Source: Clostridia bacterium 41_269 (GTDB taxonomy: Bacteria; Bacillota; DTU086). From it: 64,000 nucleotides of DNA. Below the pieces are notes generated by a model. It saw only the letters and a program-made list of their open reading frames with translations, did no database searches and was not told the origin of the DNA. This document shows, piece after piece, positions 43,318-51,849 of this stretch (positions are counted from its first letter, which is position 1; every line of letters starts with the position of its first letter). The stretch is from NCBI GenBank assembly GCA_001508005.1, contig LGEZ01000002.1, positions 1 to 64,000 on the forward strand, written 5' to 3'. The position numbers were made by a program, and so were the translations under genes.

Positions 43318-43364
43318 AAGAGCTTCATTTGTTAGGCAATGGTATGCTTAAGAAGCTCTTTTTT
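43318..43364 (+). terminator. Intrinsic terminator after dnaC
   Basis: The 9-bp stem AAGAGCTTC/GAAGCTCTT with a 25-nt loop is followed by TTTTTT. Confidence 0.85.
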
Positions 43365-43379
43365 GATCCCTTTTTAAAA

Positions 43380-43403
43380 ATTACAATTGTTTTAAATTGT
43401 AAT
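43380..43403 (+). promoter_or_regulatory. Palindromic operator upstream of the permease gene
   Basis: ATTACAATT-GTTTTA-AATTGTAAT is a perfect 9-bp inverted repeat with a 6-bp spacer. TATAAT follows at 43406-43411, so the repeat covers the -35 region, a classical repressor position. The matching regulator is not evident in the window. Confidence 0.55.
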
Positions 43404-43431
43404 ATTATAATATATAAGGGGTAGAAATATT

Positions 43432-44871
43432 ATGAATGGAAAAAGCTTGCTTTATAATATAAGGTTCAATAAAAAATTTAAAAATGCTGTTTGCTTGATA
43501 ACCGCGGTAATTTTATGGACTTTGATTTTGTTTTTTTTACATAAAATTGAATGGAAAGTTAGAGTTACCACTGCAACCATTGCAGCTGCAGTTTTTCTTT
43601 GGATTTTTTCAGAGCTTTCTTTAGCTTTAGTATCGTTTATGGCAGTTACTATTTTAATAATTACAAAAGCAATAACTCTAAATCTTGGATTAAGTGGTTT
43701 TGCCACAGGTTCACTGTTTCTAATTCTGGCAGGATTGATGATGGCACAAGCAATAAATAATACTGAATTTGCTCAGAGGACTGCCTATTTTGTTTTAAGC
43801 AGATTTGGGGGAACTCCTGGAGGTGCTTTGATAGGCATCTTTTTAATTTTACTTATTTTATCTTTTTTTGTTCCCTCTGCTGCTGTAAGGATAACTTTAC
43901 TGCTTCCAACTGTTAAAGTGATAATAGATAGGGCAGGAGAAAACTGCAATAGGAGAAATTTAACGTGTTTATTAATAATAGGCCTTGCCTTTGGAGCAAC
44001 CATAACGGGTTAAGGAGTTCTACCTGCTGCACTGGCTAATGTAATGACAACGGATCTTATATACGATATAACCGGGAAGCGCATTACTTATGTTAAATGG
44101 TTTCTATATACCTTTCCTGTTAGTTTGGTTCTGCTTCCAATACTTTGGTTTGTGCTTATTCGAGTTTTTCCTACTGAAATGAAAGAATTTCCTGGAGGAG
44201 CAGAAGAATTTAGAAAAAGATTAACTGAAATGGAATCCTTTTTAGTTAATGAGAAGAAATGCCTTGCCATTTTGGGATTAGCCATGTTTTTATGGGTTAC
44301 TGAGGGTATTCATGGTCTGCACAGTGCTGTGCCTGCTATGGTCGCTGTAATATTGTTCTGCATACCTGGAATAGGTTTTATGGATTTTGGGGAAATGCTT
44401 TCCATTGACTGGAGTACTATATTTCTAGTTGGTTTTACTCTTTCTCTTGGTGCTGCTTTAAATGAAACGGGCACAGCAAATTTTTTAGCAGGCCAAATAT
44501 TTAATAATTATTCATTAAAAATACTAACCCTTTCTCCTGCTCTAACAGTACTTTTGGTGTCTACGTTTACTCAAATTGTACATATTTTCCTTGGAAATGT
44601 TACAACCCTTATAGTTACGTTGATTCCTCTGATTTCGCAGATAGCCTTTAAACTGAATATTGATCCTGTTATGCTTGGATTGGTAACTGGAATTACAGGA
44701 TTATATGGCTTTTTGCTGCCTGTGGAAACAATATCTAATATGGTTGTTTACGGGACTGGTCTTCTAAAACCTTATGATATGATAAAACCTGGTATTTTTA
44801 TTACGCTGTTCAGTATAATTGTTCTTTCCCTTGCTGCTTATCTTTGGTGGCCGCTAGTAGGTTTAATTTAA
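43432..44871 (+). pseudogene. SLC13/DASS-type anion permease with in-frame TAA stop
   Basis: The sequence encodes a 479-codon polytopic membrane protein of the divalent anion/sodium symporter superfamily, likely importing C4-dicarboxylates, sulfate or similar anions. About 11-12 hydrophobic segments are visible. The first half ends LAFGATITG, then TAA (44011-44013), and the same frame continues GVLPAALANVMTTDLI. This is the conserved Gly-rich substrate loop (family pattern anigG.g...G.p.N), so the stop lies in a functional hotspot. Otherwise the frame is open from 43432 to 44871. A point mutation (for example GAA or CAA to TAA), a sequencing error or read-through are the options. Confidence 0.8.
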
Positions 44872-44889
44872 TTTTTGAGAGGTCTTATT

Positions 44890-46146
44890 ATGAATAAAAA
44901 TATGAGTTTTTACTTAATAGAACAAGTTTTTCCCAGTACTTCTTGTTTGTTAAATTTAAAAAAGCATATTATTGCTGAAATGGAGCAAAAAGGTTTTCTA
45001 AATAAAATAAAATCTGGAATGAAAATTGGATTGGTTGTGGGCAGTAGAAATATAACAAAAATTAATGAAATTATCACTATATTGGTAGAATTGATTAAAA
45101 GACAAAGAGCAAAACCCGTTGTGATTTGTGCAATGGGCAGTCATGGGGGAGGTACAGTTGAAGGTCAGCTGGAAGTCTTGAAAAAGCTGGGAATAACTTC
45201 CTCATCTGTAGGTGCACCTATTTTAGCATCTTTAGATTCCCACTGTTTAGGTAATGTTCAAGGCCAACCGGTATATGTCAATTCCCTTGCCTTTGAATGT
45301 GATTTTCTGATTCCCATTAATAGAATAAAACCCCATACTTCTTTTAAAGGAAAAGTTGAAAGCGGTTTAACGAAAATGCTTGTGGTTGGCTTAGGAGGTC
45401 CCAATGGTGCTGAGGTTTTCCATGGCTTAAGATACGAGCAAATGCCGCAAATGCTTATTGAAATGGGCAAGTTAATTGTTGAAAAACTTCCTATTTTGTG
45501 CGGAATAGGTATCGTAGAGAATGCTTACAAACAAATTGATACACTTGTTATTTGTTCCAAAAGGGATTTTATAAAATATGATATGCTTCTGCTGGAAAAA
45601 GCAAGAAAGCTGTACCCTTCCCTGCCCTTTGAATATCTTGATGTTTTGGTAGTGGAACAAATGGGTAAATGTTTCAGCGGGACCGGTATGGATACAAATG
45701 TAATTGGAAGGTATGGTATTCGAGGGGTTAAGGATGGAAAACCAAAGATTGAATGTCTTGTAGTTCTCGACCTAGCAGAAATGTCTGCTGGAAATGCAAA
45801 TGGGATAGGTTTAGCTGATATAACTACTATGAAGCTAATAAGTAAAATTGATTATCAGATTACCTTAAAAAATGTTCTAACAACAACTTTTTTAGATAGA
45901 ATAAAGCTTCCGGCGGCTTTTGAAAATGATTTGAAAGCCATTGAGGCATCTTTAAAAGTTGTGAAAAAACCACATGAACAAATATGCTTAGCTTTTATAA
46001 AAAACACCCAAGACATTTATAGGTTTTTTGTTACTGCCCCTTTAGTAAAGGAAATTTTGGATAAAAAAAATTTAAAAGTATTAGATGGTCCCTTTCATAT
46101 GGTATTTAATGAAAAAGGAGATTTTTTAAATTTCCAAAAAGTATAA
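44890..46146 (+). CDS. LarA-like (DUF2088) lactate racemase domain protein
   Basis: A 418-residue protein related to the N-terminal domain of the nickel-pincer enzyme LarA. Visible family segments are GSRNITKINEIITILVELI, AMGSHGGGTVEGQLEVLKKLGI, NRIKPHTSFKGKVESGLTKM and EQMGKCFSGTGMDTNVIGR. LarA homologues include racemases and epimerases of hydroxy acids, and many are uncharacterised. No larB, larC or larE maturation gene is nearby. Adjacency to an organic-anion permease suggests a hydroxy-acid substrate, an inference. The ATG 44890 follows GAGAGG; an in-frame TTG at 44875 is less likely. Confidence 0.78.
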   Translation: MNKNMSFYLIEQVFPSTSCLLNLKKHIIAEMEQKGFLNKIKSGMKIGLVVGSRNITKINEIITILVELIKRQRAKPVVICAMGSHGGGTVEGQLEVLKKLGITSSSVGAPILASLDSHCLGNVQGQPVYVNSLAFECDFLIPINRIKPHTSFKGKVESGLTKMLVVGLGGPNGAEVFHGLRYEQMPQMLIEMGKLIVEKLPILCGIGIVENAYKQIDTLVICSKRDFIKYDMLLLEKARKLYPSLPFEYLDVLVVEQMGKCFSGTGMDTNVIGRYGIRGVKDGKPKIECLVVLDLAEMSAGNANGIGLADITTMKLISKIDYQITLKNVLTTTFLDRIKLPAAFENDLKAIEASLKVVKKPHEQICLAFIKNTQDIYRFFVTAPLVKEILDKKNLKVLDGPFHMVFNEKGDFLNFQKV

Positions 46147-46166
46147 AAGCAAGGGGATTATTTTTT

Positions 46167-46382
46167 ATGGAAATTTTTAGAACAATCCATTATGCTTGGT
46201 GCAATTGGTGCAAAATGAACGTAGTTATGACATGTTTTTTAGTAGAAAATAAAAGCAGAAAAAGTGTTCACGAGGAACCTATACACTGTCCAAAGTGCAG
46301 GGAGTTTTTGGGTAGGGTTAATGTTGACAGAGGATTTGAAATTTTATGTATTTTTTATGATTATTTGGGAAAGATGGGGTAA
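46167..46382 (+). CDS. Small Cys-rich hypothetical protein
   Basis: A 71-residue protein starting at ATG after AAGGGG. A CNWC pair near residue 12 and a CPKC pair near residue 41 suggest one zinc site. I do not recognise a family. It follows the LarA-like gene by 20 nt and is probably co-transcribed; it converges on the tRNA gene. Confidence 0.6.
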   Translation: MEIFRTIHYAWCNWCKMNVVMTCFLVENKSRKSVHEEPIHCPKCREFLGRVNVDRGFEILCIFYDYLGKMG

Positions 46383-46453
46383 CGGTAGTGAAAATTAAGT
46401 AATTGTTTGGGCATTAAAAAACTTTCTGATGCACTTACACTAAAATCAGCCAT

Positions 46454-46493
46454 AAAAAATGCCTCCCCAGAGACATCGTAATCAATGGGGAGG
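46454..46493 (-). terminator. Terminator of tRNA-Arg (minus strand)
   Basis: CCTCCCC and GGGGAGG form a 7-bp stem, followed on the minus strand by CATTTTTT. Confidence 0.85.
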
Positions 46494-46526
46494 GTCAGGC
46501 AGTAAAAACTGTTGGGTCTCAAGCTC

Positions 46527-46603
46527 TGGCGCGCCCGGCAGGACTTGAACCTGCGACCACCGGACTCGGACTCCGTTACTCTATCCACCTGAGCTACGGG
46601 CGC
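46527..46603 (-). tRNA. tRNA-Arg (anticodon CCG)
   Basis: The 77-nt gene folds as a standard tRNA. Acceptor stem GCGCCCG pairs with CGGGCGC, followed by discriminator G and an encoded CCA. The D arm is GCTC...GAGT, and the T arm is GCAGG/CCTGC with TTCAAGT. The anticodon loop GTCCGAG gives CCG, which reads the Arg codon CGG. The 27-43 pair is an A-G mismatch and position 32 is G, both slightly unusual. It has its own consensus promoter and terminator. Confidence 0.93.
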
Positions 46604-46618
46604 ACACTATTCAAGGTT

Positions 46619-46647
46619 ATTATATAGCACTGAAACTTCTGCGTCAA
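46619..46647 (-). promoter_or_regulatory. Sigma-A promoter of tRNA-Arg
   Basis: On the minus strand TTGACG and perfect TATAAT are 17 bp apart, with the -10 box about 15 nt upstream of the mature tRNA 5' end. Confidence 0.85.
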
Positions 46648-46796
46648 ACAAATGCTTTAGTTCAATAATTTTAAACTAATTTAATATTTTATTTAAAAAA
46701 TAATTTACATTGTCTTAATTGTTTTTTCGTTTTATTTATGATACTCTAATTTTAGAAATACAGTATACAAAAAACAAAAAATAGGAGGTTCTTTGA

Positions 46797-46928
46797 TTGG
46801 ATTACCTGGTGACGTGGATTGAAGGTGAAGAGGTAGTTTATTTTATCGTTGATGAAAAAGATTTATGTCGCCTAGGGGGGAAAAAGGATAAGAACTGCAT
46901 AATAACACAGATAAAAGGAACTCATTGA
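46797..46928 (+). CDS. Short hypothetical protein, 43 residues
   Basis: A TTG start follows a perfect AGGAGGT with 7-nt spacing. The product begins MDYLVTWIEGEEVVYFIVDE and has a Lys-rich middle and two Cys. It has no membrane segment. A strong terminator lies 75 nt downstream, so it is a complete small transcription unit. I do not recognise it. The good ribosome binding site and acidic start argue for real translation; a non-coding RNA is the alternative. Confidence 0.55.
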   Translation: MDYLVTWIEGEEVVYFIVDEKDLCRLGGKKDKNCIITQIKGTH

Positions 46929-47002
46929 TAATTTATAATGATAATTTCTGCCATGCTTAATTTTTTTCAAAAAATGCAGTTATATTTGCAAAGATCATTC
47001 TG

Positions 47003-47030
47003 GCACCGGTGTGTATTCCGGTGCTTTTTT
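47003..47030 (+). terminator. Intrinsic terminator after the 43-residue gene
   Basis: The perfect 7-bp stem GCACCGG/CCGGTGC has an 8-nt loop and is followed by TTTTTT. Confidence 0.92.
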
Positions 47031-47112
47031 ATTTATTTTCCTTGCGCAGATGGGAAAAATTAGATATGATCAGCTGGAAATCACAGATTAAAAGATGGAT
47101 GGTGTTTTGGCT

Positions 47113-48123
47113 ATGAGAGTATCAGATATAGGGGAGTTTGGTTTAATTGATTTAATTAAAAATGATACGTTGTACAACCCCAGCGACGTTGTTGTGGGCA
47201 TTGGTGATGATACCGCAGTTTTAAAGCATCCCCCTGAGAAATTGTTGTTAGCCACTACGGACATGATGATTGAAAATGTTCATTTCGTTGTAATGCCGGA
47301 CAATGGAGAGCAGATAGGATATCGAGCAATGGCTGCTAATGTCAGTGATATTGCTTCCATGGGAGGCTTTCCTACCCATGCTATGATTTCTATCGGTGTG
47401 AGACCTGAAATGGAAGCTTCATATATTGAACAGGTATATAACGGCTTAAAAAAATGTTCAAAATTATATGGTGTTAATATAGTTGGCGGTGACACTGTAT
47501 CTTCTCCTCAAAATTTAGTAATAAATGTGGCTCTTTTGGGTGTAGTTGAGCAGGAAAATTATTTGCTTCGTTCTGGAGCTAAGCCGGGAGATATAATATT
47601 GGTAACGGGATATCTTGGTGATTCAAGAGCAGGTTTGGAGCTTATAACAAATAGAGTTAAAGTTTCCAAGAAAACGGAGGAATATCTCCTTAAAAGGCAT
47701 TATTATCCTACACCCAGAGTAAAGGAGATAAGAGCGGCTTTAAAAGCTGCACCAATAAATTCAGCCGATGATATTAGTGATGGCTTAGGTAACGAAATAC
47801 ACGAAATTGCTTCTGCTAGTAATGTGGGAGCTGTAATTTGGTTTGATTCATTACCCATTTCTGATGCTGTAAAAGAGGTAGCAGATTTAACGAAAAAAGA
47901 TTTATTGGATTATGTTTTGTTTGGAGGCGAAGATTTTGAAATTGTTATGACTGCAGACCCAGAAAATGCTGAACTCATTGCTAAGGTAATTAAAGATGAG
48001 ACAGGTACTGAAGCAACAATTATTGGTAAAATTGTTGATAGATCAGAGGGAATTTTGCTGTTTAGAGATAATCAGTATAAAAAGATTGAGAAGAAAGGAT
48101 ATATCCATTTTAAACAAAAATAG
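47113..48123 (+). CDS. thiL: Thiamine-monophosphate kinase
   Basis: ThiL phosphorylates thiamine monophosphate to the active pyrophosphate. It belongs to the PurM/ThiL ATP-grasp-like family: IGEFGLIDLI at the N-terminus, GIGDDTAVL (near 32), TTDMMIENVHF, AANVSDIASMGG and DISDGLGNEIHEIA. The ATG at 47113 gives the family start; an ATG at 47095 would add six residues. Length is 336. It is followed by ahcY after 16 nt. No other thiamine gene is nearby. Confidence 0.92.
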   Translation: MRVSDIGEFGLIDLIKNDTLYNPSDVVVGIGDDTAVLKHPPEKLLLATTDMMIENVHFVVMPDNGEQIGYRAMAANVSDIASMGGFPTHAMISIGVRPEMEASYIEQVYNGLKKCSKLYGVNIVGGDTVSSPQNLVINVALLGVVEQENYLLRSGAKPGDIILVTGYLGDSRAGLELITNRVKVSKKTEEYLLKRHYYPTPRVKEIRAALKAAPINSADDISDGLGNEIHEIASASNVGAVIWFDSLPISDAVKEVADLTKKDLLDYVLFGGEDFEIVMTADPENAELIAKVIKDETGTEATIIGKIVDRSEGILLFRDNQYKKIEKKGYIHFKQK

Positions 48124-48139
48124 CTGGGAGGTTTATGAA

Positions 48140-49390
48140 TTGTCTTCTGCCTTTTCCTATCATATAAAGGATATATCTTTAGCTCCTGAAGGAGAGAAGA
48201 AAATAGAGTGGGTAAAAGCTCATATGCCTGTTTTAAACAGACTGAAAAAAATATTTGAAGATGATAAGCCCCTTAAGGGATATACTGTGGCTATGTGCCT
48301 TCACCTTGAAGCAAAAACAGCTTTTCTGGCACGGGTTATACATTCTTGGGGTGCCAAAGTTGTTATGTGTGCAAGCAATCCCCTTTCCACTCAAGATGAT
48401 GTGGTTGCAGCTCTCGTAAAAAAAGGAATAAGCGTTTTTGCTATTCGAGGGAGCAGTGAACAGGATTACATAAATTATCTCCACATGGTGCTGGATCAGG
48501 AGCCCGATCTTTTAATTGATGATGGTGGAGATTTGACTGCACTGCTGCATGGGGATAGGCTTGAACAGGCTGAACGAATTATAGGCGGCTGTGAGGAGAC
48601 AACCACCGGGATTAGAAGGCTTTGTGCATTGGAAAAGGAAGGTTTGCTGAAGTTTCCTATGATTGCCGTTAATAATGCCCAATGTAAGTATCTGTTTGAC
48701 AATAGATATGGAACAGGACAATCTGTTTGGGATGCTATTAACAGTGTAACCAATCTTATTGTAGCTGGAAAAACTGTTGTGGTAATTGGATATGGATGGT
48801 GTGGTAAAGGCGTTGCTTTAAGAGCAAAGGGGCTTGGAGCTAGAGTAATTGTCTGCGAAGTTGATCCCATAAGAGCCAATGAAGCATTGATGGATGGTTA
48901 TGAGGTGATGAAGCTTTCAGATGCAGCACCCAAGGGAGATTATTTTATTACGGTTACAGGCAATATTGGAGTAATTAGAGAAGAGCATTATAAAAAAATG
49001 AAGAATGGTGCCATTTTAGCAAATGCAGGGCACTTTGATGTAGAAATTGATAAAAATGATCTTGATAAAATATCGGTTTCTAAGCGAATTGTTAAGGAAG
49101 GCATTGAAGAATACACTTTGGCTAATGGAAATAAAATTTATCTTTTAGGAGAAGGAAGGCTTGTTAATCTAGCATGTGGAAACGGGCATCCTGCAGAAAT
49201 AATGGATATGAGCTTTGCACTTCAGGCTATGTCCATAAAGTTTCTTGTGGAAAATAAAAAAATAGGCCCAGGAGTTCATCCAGTGCCTTATGAAATAGAT
49301 AGGGAAGTTGCAAAAATAAGGCTACAGGCTTTGGGCATTGAAATAGATACCATGGACAGAAAACAGAAGGATTATATGGAAAGCTGGTAA
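48140..49390 (+). CDS. ahcY: Adenosylhomocysteinase
   Basis: AhcY hydrolyses S-adenosylhomocysteine to homocysteine and adenosine using bound NAD. Visible are the substrate region CLHLEAKTAFLARVIHSWGA, DDGGDLTALLH, the NAD fold TVVVIGYGWCGKGVALRAKG, NAGHFDVEID and the C-terminal HPVPYEIDREVAKIRL. The TTG start at 48140 has GGGAGG 8 nt upstream; the frame is open further upstream only because it overlaps thiL. Length is 416 residues, the form without the long insertion of eukaryotic enzymes. Confidence 0.95.
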   Translation: MSSAFSYHIKDISLAPEGEKKIEWVKAHMPVLNRLKKIFEDDKPLKGYTVAMCLHLEAKTAFLARVIHSWGAKVVMCASNPLSTQDDVVAALVKKGISVFAIRGSSEQDYINYLHMVLDQEPDLLIDDGGDLTALLHGDRLEQAERIIGGCEETTTGIRRLCALEKEGLLKFPMIAVNNAQCKYLFDNRYGTGQSVWDAINSVTNLIVAGKTVVVIGYGWCGKGVALRAKGLGARVIVCEVDPIRANEALMDGYEVMKLSDAAPKGDYFITVTGNIGVIREEHYKKMKNGAILANAGHFDVEIDKNDLDKISVSKRIVKEGIEEYTLANGNKIYLLGEGRLVNLACGNGHPAEIMDMSFALQAMSIKFLVENKKIGPGVHPVPYEIDREVAKIRLQALGIEIDTMDRKQKDYMESW

Positions 49391-49417
49391 TAATGAACCC
49401 TAGGAGGTAGATTTTTA

Positions 49418-50968
49418 GTGTCAAATGATGAAAAAATCCTAGAGTTAAGGAATAAATTGGAAAAAGCAAAGCTTGGTGGAGGAGAAAAGCGCATTTCAAA
49501 ACAGCATGAATCTGGGAAAAAAACTGCAAGGGAACGAATTGAAATGCTTTTGGATCCTGGAAGCTTTACGGAGCTGGGTACTTTTGTGGAACACCGCTGT
49601 CATGATTTTGGAATGGAAAAAAATAAATTCCTTGGAGATGGAGTTATTACAGGATATGGCACCATTAATGGACGCAGAGTATGTATTTTTGCACAGGATT
49701 TTACTGTTTTTGGAGGAAGTTTGGGAGAAATGCACGCAAAAAAAATATGCAGTATTATGGATTTAGCTTTAAAGACTGGCGTTCCAATTATTGGAATAAA
49801 TGATTCTGGAGGAGCTCGAATACAAGAGGGAATAGATTCTTTAAACGGCTATGGGGAAATTTTTAGAAGAAATACAATGGCTTCAGGAGTAATACCTCAA
49901 ATTGCTGTTATTATGGGTCCCTGTGCAGGGGGAGCTGTTTATTCTCCAGGTTTAATGGATTTTATTTTTATGGTTGAAAAAACCAGTCAAATGTTTATTA
50001 CTGGGCCTCAGGTTATAAAAGCTGCTACAGGGGAAGAAATCAGCTATGAAGAATTAGGTGGAGCTGTTGTTCACAGCCGCGAAAGTGGTGTTGCTCATTT
50101 TAGAGCCGAAAATGAGCAGAGGTGTTTTGAGCTTTTAAAAACCCTTTTAACATATCTTCCGGATAATAATTCAAGCTTCCCAGAGACCATAGAATACAGT
50201 GATAATAAAAAGCTCATTTTAGAAGATTTAAACAAAATTATACCTTCAGATCCAAATAGAAGTTATGATGTTAAAGAGATTATTAAAGCTGTTGTAGATG
50301 ACAAAACTTTTTTTGAGATTCAGAGTGAATATGCTGCAAACATAGTAATTGGATTTGCCCGTATTAACGGTAAAGTTGTAGGTATAGTTGCAAATCAACC
50401 AAGGAAGCTTGCAGGCTGTTTGGACATCGACAGTGCAGATAAAAGTGCAAGATTTGTAAGATTTTGTGATGCCTTTAATATTCCCCTTTTAACTTTTGTT
50501 GACACTCCTGGATTTCTACCAGGAACACGGCAGGAACATGGGGGAATCATTAGACATGGAGCAAAGCTTTTATATGCTTACTCCGAAGCTACTGTACCGA
50601 AAATTACAGTTGTATTAAGGAAAGCATACGGCGGTGCTTATTTAGCTATGTGTTCTAAATCTTTAGGTGCAGATCAGGTTTTTGCTTGGCCTACAGCGGA
50701 AATAGCCGTTATGGGGCCAGAAGGTGCTGCAAACATTATTTTCAGAAAAGAAATTTCTGAAGCAGAGGACCCTGAAAGCGTAAGAAAGGAAAAAATAAAC
50801 CAGTATAGAGAAATTTTTGCCAATCCTTACATTGCTGCAGCAAGGGGTTATGTTGATCAAGTTATAGAACCCCAATATACCAGAAAAGTTATTATAAAAG
50901 CTCTTGAATCTCTTGCAACAAAAAAAGAATCAAGGCCTTCTAAAAAGCATGGAAATATTCCATTATAA
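49418..50968 (+). CDS. Acyl-CoA carboxyltransferase (MmdA/PccB type)
   Basis: A 516-residue carboxyltransferase of the propionyl-CoA carboxylase beta or methylmalonyl-CoA decarboxylase alpha type. It has N-terminal and C-terminal crotonase-fold halves with GGSLGEMHAKKI, GINDSGGARIQEG, GPCAGGAVYSPG and, in the second half, VDTPGFLPGTRQEHGGIIRHGAK and KAYGGAYLAMCSK. The start is GTG after AGGAGG. No biotin carrier or membrane subunits are adjacent, so decarboxylase versus carboxylase cannot be decided. The following fumarase and malic enzyme genes suggest the methylmalonyl-CoA/C4 route. Confidence 0.9.
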   Translation: MSNDEKILELRNKLEKAKLGGGEKRISKQHESGKKTARERIEMLLDPGSFTELGTFVEHRCHDFGMEKNKFLGDGVITGYGTINGRRVCIFAQDFTVFGGSLGEMHAKKICSIMDLALKTGVPIIGINDSGGARIQEGIDSLNGYGEIFRRNTMASGVIPQIAVIMGPCAGGAVYSPGLMDFIFMVEKTSQMFITGPQVIKAATGEEISYEELGGAVVHSRESGVAHFRAENEQRCFELLKTLLTYLPDNNSSFPETIEYSDNKKLILEDLNKIIPSDPNRSYDVKEIIKAVVDDKTFFEIQSEYAANIVIGFARINGKVVGIVANQPRKLAGCLDIDSADKSARFVRFCDAFNIPLLTFVDTPGFLPGTRQEHGGIIRHGAKLLYAYSEATVPKITVVLRKAYGGAYLAMCSKSLGADQVFAWPTAEIAVMGPEGAANIIFRKEISEAEDPESVRKEKINQYREIFANPYIAAARGYVDQVIEPQYTRKVIIKALESLATKKESRPSKKHGNIPL

Positions 50969-50989
50969 TTGGGGGTTAATGGATTAACT

Positions 50990-51832
50990 ATGCGTGAAGT
51001 ACATTGGGAAAGAATTTCTAAAGCGGTTGCAGAGCTTTTTAAAAAAATAAATTATTATTTGAATGAGGATGTTTATAATGCTTTAAAAAAAAGTTTAGAG
51101 ATTGAGGAATCACCTGTGGGGAAAAGGGTTCTTTGTCAGCTTTTGGAAAATGCAGAAATAGCAGCAGAAGAAAGGATTCCTTTATGTCAAGACACTGGAA
51201 TTGCTGTTGTCTTTATCAGTTTAGGTCAGGAAGTTATCATAAAAGGGAAAAATTTGGAGGATGCTGTTAATATTGGAGTTGCCGAGGGCTACAGTGAAGG
51301 ATATTTAAGAAAATCAGTGGTAAGGGATCCTATAAAAAGAATAAATACAGGTAATAACACACCAGCGATAATTCATACGGAAATTATACCCGGTGATAAA
51401 ATCAAGATAACAGTATCTGCCAAAGGTGGAGGCAGTGAAAATATGAGTGCGATGTCCATGCTTTCTCCTGCGGCAGGCAGTGAAGGGATAATTGATTTTG
51501 TACTGGAAACAGTTAAAAGAGCCGGGCCAAATCCTTGCCCACCAATTATTGTTGGGGTCGGTGTTGGAGGTAATTTTGAGCTTGCTCCTCTGCTTGCAAA
51601 AAAGGCTTTATTGAGACCCCTTAATGAGAAAAATGAAGATGAATTTTGGAGAAATATGGAAGATATTCTTCTGCAGAAAATAAACAGCTTGGGAATAGGA
51701 CCCCAAGGTTTTGGAGGCCGCATTACTGCATTAAAAGTATCGATAGAAACTTTCCCATGCCATATTGCAAGCCTTCCCGTTGCAGTAAATATTGATTGCC
51801 ACTGTCATCGACATTGGACCATTGAAATATGA
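50990..51832 (+). CDS. fumA: Fumarate hydratase class I, alpha subunit
   Basis: The alpha subunit of the two-subunit iron-sulfur fumarase holds the 4Fe-4S cluster. Conserved segments are PLCQDTGIAVVFISLGQ (Cys near residue 60), GGGSENMSAMSML, PNPCPPIIVGVGVGG and the C-terminal HIASLPVAVNIDCHCHR. Length is 280 residues. The ATG at 50990 is used because a TTG at 50969, directly after the previous stop, has no ribosome binding site. It could also be a tartrate dehydratase subunit, but the neighbouring malic enzyme favours fumarase. Confidence 0.9.
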   Translation: MREVHWERISKAVAELFKKINYYLNEDVYNALKKSLEIEESPVGKRVLCQLLENAEIAAEERIPLCQDTGIAVVFISLGQEVIIKGKNLEDAVNIGVAEGYSEGYLRKSVVRDPIKRINTGNNTPAIIHTEIIPGDKIKITVSAKGGGSENMSAMSMLSPAAGSEGIIDFVLETVKRAGPNPCPPIIVGVGVGGNFELAPLLAKKALLRPLNEKNEDEFWRNMEDILLQKINSLGIGPQGFGGRITALKVSIETFPCHIASLPVAVNIDCHCHRHWTIEI

Positions 51833-51849
51833 TTTTTTAAGGCGGTGTT

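Noticed and set aside
44011-44013. Selenocysteine or pyrrolysine at the permease stop
   Set aside because: The codon is TAA, while Sec uses TGA and Pyl uses TAG, so recoding by these systems is not possible.
47996-48139. Upstream extension of ahcY into thiL
   Set aside because: The frame is only accidentally open; the ribosome binding site GGGAGG and the family N-terminus place the start at 48140.
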